Of a stretch of DNA of 64,000 bases, positions 16,982-25,671 are shown in pieces. The DNA comes from GCA-001856825 sp049965815. GTDB taxonomy: Archaea > Thermoplasmatota > Thermoplasmata > Thermoplasmatales > GCA-001856825. Below the pieces are notes generated by a model that ran no database searches, was not told the origin of the DNA, and was given only the letters and a program-made list of their open reading frames with translations. The position numbers and the translations under genes are program-made. The stretch's first letter is position 1. Every line of letters begins with the position of its first letter. The stretch lies in NCBI GenBank assembly GCA_049965815.1, contig JBMFVV010000006.1, forward strand, positions 1-64,000. Direction: 5' to 3'.

Positions 16982-18238
16982 ATGAAGATTGCACTGCTCT
17001 TGGTGCTATTCCTAGCCCTGCTGATACTGTTTTCGGTTCCAGCTGGCAATGCAGATAATCATTCACTGGTAATAATAAATTTCACTTATCAAGTCGATCC
17101 TGGAGCTCAGGATTATTTCCAGTCGGTCCTATCTTATGCAGAATCACACGGCGATCCTGTGATAATTGTAATGAACACTCCCGGAGGCTATTTAACTAAC
17201 GGCTTCGCCATAGTGAATTACACGATTGCAGCCGAGAAATCCATAACTGTCACCACATACGTACCCTCAGGAAATATGGCAGCCTCCGCGGGATCGTACA
17301 TAGCACTGGCCTCAAACTATGTTTACATGGGAAACGCTAGTTTCATTGGGCCATCGACTCCTTACATAATAGGTGGGACATCACTGGAGCAACAGCATGT
17401 CACAAATGCGTCTCTGGCATTTATGGAATCCCTGGCAGAAGTGCATGGATGGAACCAGTCAGCCGTTAAGCAGATGGTGGAATATAATGTTGCATATACC
17501 GCCCAGAATGCATCAAGAATCGGGCTCATTACTGGCGTCTCTGACAGTCTTTCAGCCGTCATTCAAAAACTCGGTTATCAGGGGCTACCACAGATTCAAT
17601 TCTATGAGAACACAGTGGAGCAACTGGAATCGTTCCTTTCAAATTCTACTGTTGCTGACTTCCTCATTCTGATTGGTGCAGTCGCAATCCTTCTTGACAT
17701 ATTCCACGGTTCCATCGTACTGAGTGTCGCGGGTATAGTTGCAATAGCACTCGGATTCTGGGGGGTGACGCTGATCAGTTTTCAGCCAATTGCTATCCTG
17801 CTGATGGTTATGGGAATTGCACTGATATTCCTGGAGATTAAGCTGGGCCATGGGCTTGCAATGGTAGGGGGGGTGGTTTTAGTCGTCGCGGGTGGGCTTA
17901 TACTGATGGTGGGGGTGAGTTACTCCTCAAACGTGCCTATTCTTGGGAGCACAAATTATGCATTGATTGCACTCGAAGCAACTGTCCTTCCGATCGGAGC
18001 CCTGTATCTAATTGGCTTAAGAAAGGCAGTCATGGGTAAACCTTCGAAGGTAGGTCCAGAAACAATAATTGGAAAGAAAGGGAAGGCAGTAACAGACATA
18101 AAGCCACAGGAGAAGGGTGTCGTAAATGTACAATCGGAGGAATGGACCGCAACTTCTGCAGAAGCAATAAGTGCTGGTGATCAGATTATCGTGCTAAGCT
18201 ATAGCGAGGGAGTCGTGACCGTCAAGAAATCTTCTTGA
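16982..18238 (+). CDS. nfeD: Membrane-bound serine protease, long NfeD family (ClpP class)
   Basis: About 418 residues. An N-terminal signal (MKIALLLVLFLALLILFSV) is followed by a ClpP-like protease domain: VIIVMNTPGG, then SGNMAASAGSYIA with the nucleophile Ser near residue 102, as in the archaeal 1510-N protease. Residues about 220-330 hold four to five membrane segments, and the C-terminal OB-fold (about 350-418) has IIGKKGKAVTDIKP and a final VVTVKKSS. Known of the family: cleaves the C-terminus of the partner slipin; here a slipin gene lies nearby on the opposite strand. The hydrophobic signal begins at ATG 16982, so I prefer that start to a GTG at 16943. It ends overlapping the convergent short nfeD by 17 bp. 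Confidence 0.9.
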   Translation: MKIALLLVLFLALLILFSVPAGNADNHSLVIINFTYQVDPGAQDYFQSVLSYAESHGDPVIIVMNTPGGYLTNGFAIVNYTIAAEKSITVTTYVPSGNMAASAGSYIALASNYVYMGNASFIGPSTPYIIGGTSLEQQHVTNASLAFMESLAEVHGWNQSAVKQMVEYNVAYTAQNASRIGLITGVSDSLSAVIQKLGYQGLPQIQFYENTVEQLESFLSNSTVADFLILIGAVAILLDIFHGSIVLSVAGIVAIALGFWGVTLISFQPIAILLMVMGIALIFLEIKLGHGLAMVGGVVLVVAGGLILMVGVSYSSNVPILGSTNYALIALEATVLPIGALYLIGLRKAVMGKPSKVGPETIIGKKGKAVTDIKPQEKGVVNVQSEEWTATSAEAISAGDQIIVLSYSEGVVTVKKSS

Positions 18239-18638
18239 CCCTGAGCGTTGCACTTTCTTCCTGCACTCCAATCACTGTGACCTGCTCGTTATCGTGCGTC
18301 TCTGTATCACAAATAAAGCTCCAGTCTTCGCTCATTACAACTACAGTCCCGAGCTCATTTGCTGGGACGCCCTTCAGTACTCTTCCCGTTTGTCCCACCA
18401 AGGCTTCAGGATGAAAATACTTCTTTGTAATCCTTTTCGAAATGGTGATGGAGAAACCAACGAATAGTAATAGGGCAATCACAAAAAATACAATAGAGAA
18501 AGCGAGGAGAAAGCTGTTGTCCATCCCCGTGACCAGATATTCAACCAGAAGATAAATAGCAAAAATAAGAAGGATAGCAAGGGGGACAACAGCCCTATAG
18601 CCATACTTCACGGTAAACTGACTGGGTTGTTTCGGCAT
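18222..18638 (-). CDS. Short NfeD-family membrane protein (C-terminal OB-fold type)
   Basis: 138 residues: two hydrophobic segments (about 18-35 and 42-65), then a soluble OB-fold with ALVGQTGRVLKGV and a last strand ATLRVKKIS. This is the short NfeD form without a protease domain. It lies 8 bp downstream of the slipin gene on the same strand, the classic slipin-NfeD pair. In such pairs the NfeD OB-fold is thought to bind or scaffold slipin oligomers in the membrane. ATG start at 18638. Confidence 0.82.
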   Translation of the reverse strand: MPKQPSQFTVKYGYRAVVPLAILLIFAIYLLVEYLVTGMDNSFLLAFSIVFFVIALLLFVGFSITISKRITKKYFHPEALVGQTGRVLKGVPANELGTVVVMSEDWSFICDTETHDNEQVTVIGVQEESATLRVKKIS

Positions 18639-18646
18639 CTTTGTTC

Positions 18647-19579
18647 TTACTCTTTCTTGTTACTCGTTGTTGTTGCCGACGATGCTGCCCTCAGTGTTTC
18701 GGTGAACGGCCTGAACATCTCGGTAAATTCCATAGGTATGATGTACTTAGTGGAATTGCTGGATCCAAGTCCCTTCATCATGTCGAGATATTGAAGTGCC
18801 ATAGTTTTCTGGTCTATCTCCTTGGCTGCGTTGAATATCGTCGTTAGGGCCATTGCATAACCCTCTGCCCTTAGAATTGCTGATTGCCTATCTCCTTCTG
18901 CCCTAAGTATGTTAGATTGCTTATCTCCTTCAGCTACCGTGATGGTCGCCTGCTTCTTTCCCTCTGCTTCTGTGACGACCGCTCTCCTTGATCTTTCAGC
19001 GCTCATCTGCATAATCATTGCATCGGAAACGTTCTTCGGAGGAAGTATTTCCCTGATTTCCACGTTTGTTACCTTGACGCCCCATCTTGTTGTAACCTCA
19101 TCCAGCTTTGTCCTCAGAATTGCGTTTATATTCTCCCTCTTTGAGAGAACTTCATCCAGGATTATGTCTCCTACTACGGCCCTAAGAGTCGTAGTTGCAA
19201 TACCCATTGCAGCTCCCTCAAAATTCTGTACCTGTATCACGGAATCAGAAGCACTAATGACTTTGAAGTAGATGATGAAATCAACGTCCACAGGCGCATT
19301 ATCTTTAGTTATGCAAGTCTGGTGTGGAATTGTAAGGAATCTTTCCCTGAGATCAACCCTGACTGGGACATCTATTATTGGATAAATGAACACCACTCCT
19401 GGCCCTTTCTGTGCAAGTGCCCTACCAAATCTGAAGACTACAATCCTTTGGTATTCTCTAACTATCTTTATCGAGTAGAAGAGAAATGCCAGTATTATTA
19501 TGGCAACCAGTGCAATGAGGGCGTCTTCGCCAACATTAGTAGTGATTGCTAACGCAGTTGCCGTATATGGGAACATCAT
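18647..19579 (-). CDS. Slipin / stomatin-like SPFH (band 7) protein
   Basis: 310 residues. An N-terminal membrane anchor (about 15-38, LIALVAIIILAFLFYSI) is followed by the SPFH domain with EYQRIVVFRFGRALAQKGPG, RVDLRERF, TKDNAPVDVDFIIYFKV and a C-terminal coiled-coil with repeated EGDKQSNILRAEGDRQSAILRAEG (in short, AEGDRQSAILRAEG). Forms large membrane oligomers; the C-terminal region of archaeal slipins is a substrate of the long NfeD protease. Two ATG codons are adjacent at 19579 and 19576. It leads the operon with the short nfeD. Confidence 0.93.
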   Translation of the reverse strand: MMFPYTATALAITTNVGEDALIALVAIIILAFLFYSIKIVREYQRIVVFRFGRALAQKGPGVVFIYPIIDVPVRVDLRERFLTIPHQTCITKDNAPVDVDFIIYFKVISASDSVIQVQNFEGAAMGIATTTLRAVVGDIILDEVLSKRENINAILRTKLDEVTTRWGVKVTNVEIREILPPKNVSDAMIMQMSAERSRRAVVTEAEGKKQATITVAEGDKQSNILRAEGDRQSAILRAEGYAMALTTIFNAAKEIDQKTMALQYLDMMKGLGSSNSTKYIIPMEFTEMFRPFTETLRAASSATTTSNKKE

Positions 19580-19719
19580 ACAAGTCCATCATAAGTTTAT
19601 ATTAATGTTTTGTGAGCAATACGTATATGGAAGGTAAATTCCCTAACCGTAGATTCGGTTTATAAGAGAGGTTAATGCCCAATTCAAAATCCATCTTCTT
19701 TTAGGCTTCTAAGGTCAAA

Positions 19720-19730
19720 AATTATTAATA
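19720..19730 (+). promoter_or_regulatory. TATA-like box for the ferredoxin gene
   Basis: AATTATTAATA lies 21-31 bp before the ATG at 19751, the archaeal distance for a leaderless transcript. There is no Shine-Dalgarno sequence between it and the ATG. Confidence 0.5.
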
Positions 19731-19750
19731 TCATCTTTTTCTGTCAAAAT

Positions 19751-20179
19751 ATGGCCAAGGTTGACTATAATCCTAAACCTATTGATGACAATTTCTTCGA
19801 TAAGCCGGATGAATATCCCATCACCGGAAATCACGCAGGTCACGAGGTCAGAGCTGAGGGAAAAGTGAGAATGGATAAGGACGGAAAGCCATATCCAACG
19901 AAACTTGGTATTCATGGAACCAATGTGGCAGTAGACTGGGAGACCTGCATAGCAGACGGATCGTGCATGGACGTATGTCCAGTCAACGTCTACGAGTGGT
20001 TCCTCAATCCAGGGAACAAGGGTACCGGCAACGATAAGAAGATTGCAGAGGGAACTGAAGAATGGAAAAAGTATAGGACAGACAAATGTGATCCTATTAG
20101 GGAGTCGGACTGCATATTCTGCAATGCTTGTGTAACTGCTTGCCCGACAGGTGCAATTTCAGTCGCAATGAGAAAGTAG
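19751..20179 (+). CDS. Zinc-containing dicluster ferredoxin (Thermoplasma/Sulfolobus type)
   Basis: 142 residues. The N-terminal extension of about 60 residues with conserved His (TGNHAGHEVRAEG) provides zinc ligands in this family. Two cluster motifs follow: CIADGSCMDVCPVNVYEW and, after a long loop, CIFCNACVTACPTGAI; the first is an incomplete variant as is usual in the archaeal zinc ferredoxins. It is the general low-potential electron carrier for 2-oxoacid:ferredoxin oxidoreductases. ATG at 19751 after a TATA-like box. Confidence 0.93.
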   Translation: MAKVDYNPKPIDDNFFDKPDEYPITGNHAGHEVRAEGKVRMDKDGKPYPTKLGIHGTNVAVDWETCIADGSCMDVCPVNVYEWFLNPGNKGTGNDKKIAEGTEEWKKYRTDKCDPIRESDCIFCNACVTACPTGAISVAMRK

Positions 20180-20298
20180 TCCTATCTATTCTTTCTCAGA
20201 ATTCAGACCAATTTCACTTTTGTTTTTATTTAATTCCCTTTCTTCTAATATCGACGTCCAAGTGAGGAAACAATTGCTCAGGAGCTTGTCATTATCTT

Positions 20299-21087
20299 TC
20301 ATTGTAGATACTTCCTGAAAAAGGATGATGCCCTTTCCCAAGCATCATCAGCCGCTTCCTTATTGTAAACTGATCCATCATTGTTCGCAAAGGCGTGATT
20401 CGTGTTTGGATAGAGCTTCAGTTCTATCTGTTTCTTGAATTTCACGAAATGTGCAACTGCATCTGGGATTCCAGCGTTTATCCTGGGATCATCTCCAGCA
20501 TACAATCCAAGCATTGGCCCCTTCATCTTAGAAATGTCGTCCAGATTCGGTGGATTTGCCCCATAGTAGACCACCGTAGCATCGAATGGAAGCTGAGTGG
20601 AGATACGAAAGGACAGCCCTCCTCCCATGCAGAAACCTACAACTCCCATCTTCGATGGCTTGAAGTTTGCCTTTAAGTAGTCGTAGCCCATCGCAAGGTC
20701 CTTTATCATTCTCTCTTCAAGCTGCCCCCTCCCCATCATCAGTCTCGTTATCACGTTTTTCTGCTCGGGCGTGGCCCTTTCGAGCGTTGCATTTATTGAA
20801 TCCATGTCCCCTCTTCTTTCAGCAGGTAATTCAAAGAAGAGCTTCATAGCCATCATGATGTTCTCTTGAGAGAATGTTTCATCCTCTCCCTTTCTCGAAT
20901 AGAGGTGAGGGGCCAGTACCAGGTGACCCTGAGATGAGAGCTTCCTTGAGTAATTTTTTATAAAGTTAGTCAAGCCCCATATCTCCTGAATTACTATGAC
21001 TGCGCTCTTTGCATTTTTGTCTCCGACGAGAAAGGCCTTAACGGTTGATCCATCAAATGATGGATAATAGATCATTTCTTCTTGCAT
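20299..21087 (-). CDS. Dienelactone hydrolase family protein
   Basis: 262-residue alpha/beta hydrolase. It opens with a strand pair and the oxyanion region VIQEIWGL, has GVVGFCMGGGLSF with Cys at the nucleophile position (G-x-C-x-G-G), an Asp in LGLYAGDDPRI and the catalytic His in NTNHAFAN. The Cys nucleophile is the dienelactone hydrolase signature as opposed to Ser esterases. The substrate is unknown: in archaea lacking aromatic degradation genes it is often an esterase of unknown target. ATG at 21087; no clear operon partner. Confidence 0.85.
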   Translation of the reverse strand: MQEEMIYYPSFDGSTVKAFLVGDKNAKSAVIVIQEIWGLTNFIKNYSRKLSSQGHLVLAPHLYSRKGEDETFSQENIMMAMKLFFELPAERRGDMDSINATLERATPEQKNVITRLMMGRGQLEERMIKDLAMGYDYLKANFKPSKMGVVGFCMGGGLSFRISTQLPFDATVVYYGANPPNLDDISKMKGPMLGLYAGDDPRINAGIPDAVAHFVKFKKQIELKLYPNTNHAFANNDGSVYNKEAADDAWERASSFFRKYLQ

Positions 21088-21177
21088 AGAATGTCATCCA
21101 AAGACCAATTTAATACTTGCCAAGGCTTGAGGACTACAAAATTACAGAATATTTACTTTTGAAAGGATCGGTAACTG

Positions 21178-21645
21178 TTAGGTCGCATCATTAATCTTAG
21201 AGAAAGTTTCAAAACCTTTTTCAATTATTTTCTTGACGTTGTCGAATGTCTCTAGGGAATATATTTCGTCCTGCTTGAACCATCTGCAGTCAGATGATTC
21301 GTCATTGGAACGAAATTCCATGTTTTCAGCTACGCCTATATAAATCATATCGAAGTGTTCGTGAGCTCCATCGGAGTAAGGCACAATCTCGTCCATTATC
21401 ACAAGCGGTAGAGGGAGACTTTTTGCTCCCTGATCCGAAATGAGGAATCCATCGGTTGATAATATATGGAAGGTTGAGCTTGTTTCCTCCCTGGATTCCC
21501 TAATTGCACACTCCAGTGGGTTTTCATCATTTTCCATGTGCCCTCCAGGGTATATCCATACTCCTAGCTTCCGGTGCTTGACTAGTAGAACCTTATCTCC
21601 ATCTCTGTTCATTATCAACACGCCTGCGACAATGCATTTCTTCAA
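21178..21645 (-). CDS. Nudix hydrolase
   Basis: 155 residues with a Nudix box at about 34-57: GGHMENDENPLECAIRES then REETSSTF, i.e. G-x5-E-x7-REE-type, in which the last conserved Gly is replaced by Ser. The metal-binding REE core is intact. Family members hydrolyse nucleoside diphosphates linked to another moiety. The specific substrate cannot be told. ATG at 21645. Confidence 0.85.
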   Translation of the reverse strand: MKKCIVAGVLIMNRDGDKVLLVKHRKLGVWIYPGGHMENDENPLECAIRESREETSSTFHILSTDGFLISDQGAKSLPLPLVIMDEIVPYSDGAHEHFDMIYIGVAENMEFRSNDESSDCRWFKQDEIYSLETFDNVKKIIEKGFETFSKINDAT

Positions 21646-21724
21646 AATTACATCCGCTCCATCATTGGAACAGTAGAAAGTGTTTATATTTTATTCTCAC
21701 GACTAGAAAATCGACATCAAAAAG

Positions 21725-21821
21725 CGCCGGGGGGGAGATTTGAACTCCCGATCTCTTGCGAGAACAAGCTTTCTGTAACTCTGTTCCAGGCTTGCGCCTT
21801 ACCGGTCTGGGCCACCCCGGC
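21725..21821 (-). tRNA. tRNA-Ser(GGA) with a short intron
   Basis: Read on the minus strand from 21821: acceptor GCCGGGG (21815-21821) pairs with CCCCGGC (21726-21732); discriminator G at 21725. D stem GCC/GGC, anticodon stem CAAGC/GCTTG, a long variable arm (TCTC-GCAA-GAGA), and T stem GGGAG/CTCCC with loop TTCAAAT complete a class II tRNA. The anticodon loop is 20 nt instead of 7; removing a 13-nt canonical intron after position 37 leaves CTGGAAA with anticodon GGA, serine. The long arm and G discriminator agree with Ser. CCA is not encoded. Confidence 0.88.
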
Positions 21822-21876
21822 AACACTCTACCTCAAATACACAAGGTTTATTATTATTTCCACATTTCCAACAACA

Positions 21877-22635
21877 ATGGATATTCTTGAGGGTACGACT
21901 GAAGTTCTTGACGTTTTCACAAAGGAGTTTGTTGGTAAGAAAGATGTCGTTGTAGGAATTTCAGGTGGTATAGACTCTACAATGGTTGCCTATATTCTCA
22001 GGAGAAACATAAGCAGGAAGAAGATTCACCTTTATTCTCTTCCATTCGGGAAGGAAAGCAAGGACGTTAAGAAGGTGTCGGAATTCCTAGACCTACCATA
22101 TGAGACCGTAGACCTCAGCGCCTCACTTGCACCTTTTAAAAAGATGATCAGCGACAACAAATTGTTGGGGAACGTTATGTCAAGGCTAAGGATGGTTTTC
22201 CTCTATTATAAGGCAAACGAACTTAGAGGACTGGTCGCGGGAACGTCTAATAAGAGCGAGCTTCTGACAGGGTACTTCACAAAATTTGGAGATGGGGGAT
22301 CGGATTTTCAAATCCTGGGCGATCTTTACAAAACCCAAGTTTACGAGATAGCAAGAAAGTTTGATTTCCCTGAGTGGCTGCTAAAAAAAGCTCCTAGTGC
22401 AGATCTATGGGAAGGCCAGACAGATGAAGGGGAGCTGGGAATTTCTTATGAAAAGCTTGACAGAATCCTCGAGTGTCTCGAGTATCTGAAGACGCATGAA
22501 CAGTGCAGGGTGGGGTCTAGCCTTCAGGAAGTGAAAAGAATATACGCACTGGTAAAGAATAATGCACACAAGAGAAATACTTTCTACATTCCGAAAGTTG
22601 GCTTCAGATCAGTTGGTACAGACTGGCTCGAGTAA
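21877..22635 (+). CDS. nadE: NH3-dependent NAD+ synthetase
   Basis: 252 residues, the ammonia-dependent short form. PP-loop SGGIDSTMVAY near residues 29-39, the AGTSNKSELLTGYFTKFGDGG adenylate region (seen as GTSNKSELLTGY), and LKKAPSADLWEGQTDEGELG as the second-subunit motif. Converts nicotinate adenine dinucleotide to NAD+ with ATP. ATG at 21877, just after the tRNA-Ser gene on the other strand. Confidence 0.95.
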   Translation: MDILEGTTEVLDVFTKEFVGKKDVVVGISGGIDSTMVAYILRRNISRKKIHLYSLPFGKESKDVKKVSEFLDLPYETVDLSASLAPFKKMISDNKLLGNVMSRLRMVFLYYKANELRGLVAGTSNKSELLTGYFTKFGDGGSDFQILGDLYKTQVYEIARKFDFPEWLLKKAPSADLWEGQTDEGELGISYEKLDRILECLEYLKTHEQCRVGSSLQEVKRIYALVKNNAHKRNTFYIPKVGFRSVGTDWLE

Positions 22636-22641
22636 TCACCG

Positions 22642-23019
22642 CTATTGCTGCTTTGCCATATTCTGGTAGGCTCTTATAAGATCATCGAATTTTATGTAGG
22701 CTACCAGCATGAAAATTCCTACAATGATGAAACCAAATATCATCCCTACTATCATCCAGATCAATGTTTTCTCCTTGGCGGCAGATAACTGTCTGCGCTC
22801 AGTAAGACGTATGATCTCTCTGCACTCATAGAATACTACGATGTCAATAACACCAAATATAGCAGTTATGCCTAACGAAATGAGTCCCGTTATTAGGAGG
22901 ATGATTCCTAAAATCAGTGCCAAAACCCAGGAAATAGTCAGCATATCTCTTATCGTAGATTTCTCCGGGGGATCAAATAGCGACCGATTCAGAGCAGCGT
23001 TTTCTGGTGGGTTTGTCAT
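22642..23019 (-). CDS. Small membrane protein with three hydrophobic segments
   Basis: 125 residues starting MTNPPENAALN. Two long hydrophobic stretches (about 30-60) and one near 88-108 (WMIVGMIFGFIIVGIFMLVAY) with a charged loop ECREIIRLTERRQ between. I place the start at ATG 23019 because GATTTAAAG lies 21-29 bp upstream on this strand, and upstream residues would overlap the neighbouring pth2 gene. No family is recognised. It is convergent with nadE. Confidence 0.72.
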   Translation of the reverse strand: MTNPPENAALNRSLFDPPEKSTIRDMLTISWVLALILGIILLITGLISLGITAIFGVIDIVVFYECREIIRLTERRQLSAAKEKTLIWMIVGMIFGFIIVGIFMLVAYIKFDDLIRAYQNMAKQQ

Positions 23020-23069
23020 TGCATTATAATTACACACTTGATTTAAAGTTGCCTGACATAATGGAATAA

Positions 23070-23399
23070 TCAAACAAGTTTGAAACCACCTGTTATAGTG
23101 TCTATGACAGAGTCCTCGTCTGGTCCAAAACCAGAACATGTGAGGGTATCAGGCTCAAGCTGTGTGAGTCCGGCATCCCTGATTGGGCAGCAATTTATAC
23201 CCGTAGATCTGGCCTTTTTGATCAGCTCCTGGAGCTGTGCCTCGTCCTTAACCCAAACAACTATCTTCTTCTGTCCTTCGGAAATCCACTTATTTCTTTT
23301 CTCAGAGTTGTTCATAGAACATTCTACAGCTGCATGAGCCACCTGGGCGGCTATCTTGCCCTTCCCCATATCTAGATCTTTCCTCACAGCTATGGCCAT
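23070..23399 (-). CDS. pth2: Peptidyl-tRNA hydrolase 2
   Basis: About 109 residues, the archaeal/eukaryotic Pth2 type. Visible: KIAAQVAHAAVE near the N-terminus, the helix WISEGQKKIVVWVKDEAQL, CPIRDAGLTQLEP and the final FGPDEDSVIDTITGGFKLV. It releases tRNA from prematurely dissociated peptidyl-tRNA. ATG at 23399 (MAIAVRKDL); a GTG two codons upstream at 23405 is a less likely alternative. Confidence 0.95.
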   Translation of the reverse strand: MAIAVRKDLDMGKGKIAAQVAHAAVECSMNNSEKRNKWISEGQKKIVVWVKDEAQLQELIKKARSTGINCCPIRDAGLTQLEPDTLTCSGFGPDEDSVIDTITGGFKLV

Positions 23400-23449
23400 C
23401 TTCACTATGTCAGAAATTATAATTACTATTTATCTTATCACCTTAAGGA

Positions 23450-24082
23450 ATGAATTTCTATCCTGCCATTCTGATTCCTTTGGCCATCTTTACTCCACTT
23501 TTTTACCTGAACTGGAACAGGATAGACAAGATAGTTGATGAATCTATTTTTGCCAGGTTCTTACTGTTCGGAGTGCTATTGGGCATAGTATACATCGTGA
23601 TGTTTCTTTATTCATTCTTCGCATTGGATCAGTATATAGACCTTATGTTCATTTCCATAATGCTGTTTCTACCGCTACTATCGGCAGGAGAGCAGCTAGC
23701 GATAATGACTGGAAAATATAGGACGAGAAAGGATCTTATCCAGCTGTCAACATCTTTAGGTGGTGCATTCTCATTTCCAGTCTCTTTTGCAATTGCCATT
23801 GTTACCAGTTCTTCAGATTTAAATTACATTTTCATAGCTCTTGTGGCTCTTTTTGCCTTTTTCACAAACGTTAATTCAAGTACAATTCTCGGTATCGGTG
23901 TTTCCAGAAATAGGGGATTGCTGTATTTCATTTCTGCCTTCCTGGTTCAGATGCTATTCTCTTCAGCAATATACGTGGAATATCTTAAAAGCTCCTACGC
24001 ATTCATAACAATTGTTCCAGAAATAGCAGCGACGATACTGTTATATACCATATTTTTCCATCATAGAATTGGGACTAGCTGA
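23450..24082 (+). CDS. Integral membrane protein of unknown function
   Basis: 210 residues with about seven hydrophobic segments spread from the N-terminus to HHRIGTS. A short polar loop TGKYRTRKDLIQ lies near the middle. The third segment group contains FTNVNSSTILGIGVSRNRGL, with an acidic-free core. I cannot name a family. It is the first of four genes packed end to end (stop at 24082, next ATG 24083), so its job is probably tied to the transglutaminase-like protein that follows. Confidence 0.65.
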   Translation: MNFYPAILIPLAIFTPLFYLNWNRIDKIVDESIFARFLLFGVLLGIVYIVMFLYSFFALDQYIDLMFISIMLFLPLLSAGEQLAIMTGKYRTRKDLIQLSTSLGGAFSFPVSFAIAIVTSSSDLNYIFIALVALFAFFTNVNSSTILGIGVSRNRGLLYFISAFLVQMLFSSAIYVEYLKSSYAFITIVPEIAATILLYTIFFHHRIGTS

Positions 24083-25180
24083 ATGGGAGCTGCTATTAAG
24101 GGGATTGCTGTGGCGATCGTAGTTATTCTGGCCATAACTACTGCATATTATTTGATTGAAGACTCAAGTATTATTAACGGAGTGACTTATAATGTATCAT
24201 ATCAGATTCCATCTAAATTAACCACAACTTTTTCAAGAAACTTCACCTTCACTTCAAGCAAATCTTTCACATTCTATCTCACCCCTACGATTAATGATAC
24301 TCTTCAGCAGAGCCGGGTAACAACAACTCATTCTCCAAATGTGAATGCCACGACTGATATCTCAGACAACAGAACTTACTGGAAATTCTCCGTTAGCCCC
24401 GGTAATTCCTACATAGACGTCAATTATAATATCACCTCATACGGCAAAAGCTGGCAAAATCTCGAAAACTCAACGGGGATACCTTCTCAGATTCCAGAAT
24501 TTCTCAGGGAAGAATACGATCATCCGGAATACTTCAACGCTACTGGAACCAATCTCGAAGTAATAAACCCATCATTTTTCAGGGATCTGACCATGAATAT
24601 TACGTCAAATGATACTACAGTGGTGGAAATGCTTAGGTCAATCTATAACTATATTGTCATGAATTATCGTTACAATATCACTTACAACCTTGGGAATGTA
24701 CCTCTTTCAGCTCAACAGGTGTATCAGGTTAAGGAGGGAGATTGTGAAGAGCTATCGTACCTTTTTGAATCTATGAGCAGGAGCATAGGTATCCCTTCCT
24801 GGACGCAGTATGGTCAGTTGATCCAGGAAAATGGAGGACAGGTAGGTCTTGGGGAGCATGCATGGGTTCAGACTTACGTTCCATTGTCCAACAGCACCGG
24901 TAATTATGTGAACATAGACCTGACTGTCGAGGTAGGAGGGCAAGACCTCGGAAGAGGTTTCCTAGTAAAGTACCCTAATTCGATTGTTGAGTGGACCGAC
25001 AACGGTAACTCGTCAGCGATGGTTGCATTCCATATCGAATTGACAGCGCCTGCCGGGATCAACCTTACGGAACAGGAAAATGATGTTGTCAGTTCATTCA
25101 ATCAATCCGGTTCTATAGCCCTCATACAGGATAATATTTTTAATCTCCTCATCGCTAACACATCAAGAGAACGAAGATGA
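24083..25180 (+). CDS. Transglutaminase-like extracytoplasmic protein with N-terminal anchor
   Basis: 365 residues. A single N-terminal hydrophobic segment (about 5-24, GIAVAIVVILAITTAYYLI) is followed by a long outer domain rich in N-x-S/T sequons. The transglutaminase-core triad is present: Cys in KEGDCEELSYLFE, His in GEHAWVQTYV and Asp in VNIDLTVEV. The fold may be a protease, an amidase or an inactive relative; the family is diverse. The gene starts 1 bp after the previous stop and its own stop overlaps the next ATG (ATGA). Localisation is probably the cell surface. Confidence 0.78.
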   Translation: MGAAIKGIAVAIVVILAITTAYYLIEDSSIINGVTYNVSYQIPSKLTTTFSRNFTFTSSKSFTFYLTPTINDTLQQSRVTTTHSPNVNATTDISDNRTYWKFSVSPGNSYIDVNYNITSYGKSWQNLENSTGIPSQIPEFLREEYDHPEYFNATGTNLEVINPSFFRDLTMNITSNDTTVVEMLRSIYNYIVMNYRYNITYNLGNVPLSAQQVYQVKEGDCEELSYLFESMSRSIGIPSWTQYGQLIQENGGQVGLGEHAWVQTYVPLSNSTGNYVNIDLTVEVGGQDLGRGFLVKYPNSIVEWTDNGNSSAMVAFHIELTAPAGINLTEQENDVVSSFNQSGSIALIQDNIFNLLIANTSRERR

Positions 25181-25671
25181 TAATCCCCTCAGTCACAATG
25201 AGAAAAAGAAAGATAGTGGAAGAGGGAGCTCTAGAGAAGTATGAATCTGGACCATTGTGGCTAATTGATGAAGACTACAAGAGGGGGAGAGAGCTCAATT
25301 TCAGGAGATACGACGACCTGTCTGGTATTTATGAACTCTATCTAGATGCAGAAATTTCCAGGGTTGACGATGTTGCCGATTCCATAACGGGCGGTGCAAC
25401 CATGGTTACAATTTCAGAATCTATCGAGAAGGAAAAATTGAGGGCTGCCCTTTTTTATACTGATTCCCTCATACTCTACGTAAGGAACAACATGGAACTG
25501 GCAGATTTCTTCTTTTCAAATGGAGGGCAGCGAGTATATTCTGATTCCTTAATGTTCAATAGGAATGCAATCCTGTATACAAGCAAACAGAGCTGTGATG
25601 GATGCAATATAGTGATTCCAATTGGAGGTTTCAATGGTGGAAGAGATAAGGAAGCTCCTGCTTTACCTTAA
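25177..25671 (+). CDS. Unknown protein, faint resemblance to HisA-related TIM-barrel proteins
   Basis: 164 residues. LWLIDEDYKRGRELNF and YELYLDAEISRVDDVADSI followed by GGATMVTIS echo the archaeal HisA-related family (pattern 'DxDYxxG ... LWVDAxxRxxxDVxDxxxxGAxxVxxS'), but the chain is only about two-thirds as long as that family and I see no clear phosphate-binding loop. CDGCNIVIPIGGFNGG near the C-terminus contains a CxxC. The ATG overlaps the transglutaminase-like stop by 4 bp. Tentative. Confidence 0.45.
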   Translation: MIIPSVTMRKRKIVEEGALEKYESGPLWLIDEDYKRGRELNFRRYDDLSGIYELYLDAEISRVDDVADSITGGATMVTISESIEKEKLRAALFYTDSLILYVRNNMELADFFFSNGGQRVYSDSLMFNRNAILYTSKQSCDGCNIVIPIGGFNGGRDKEAPALP

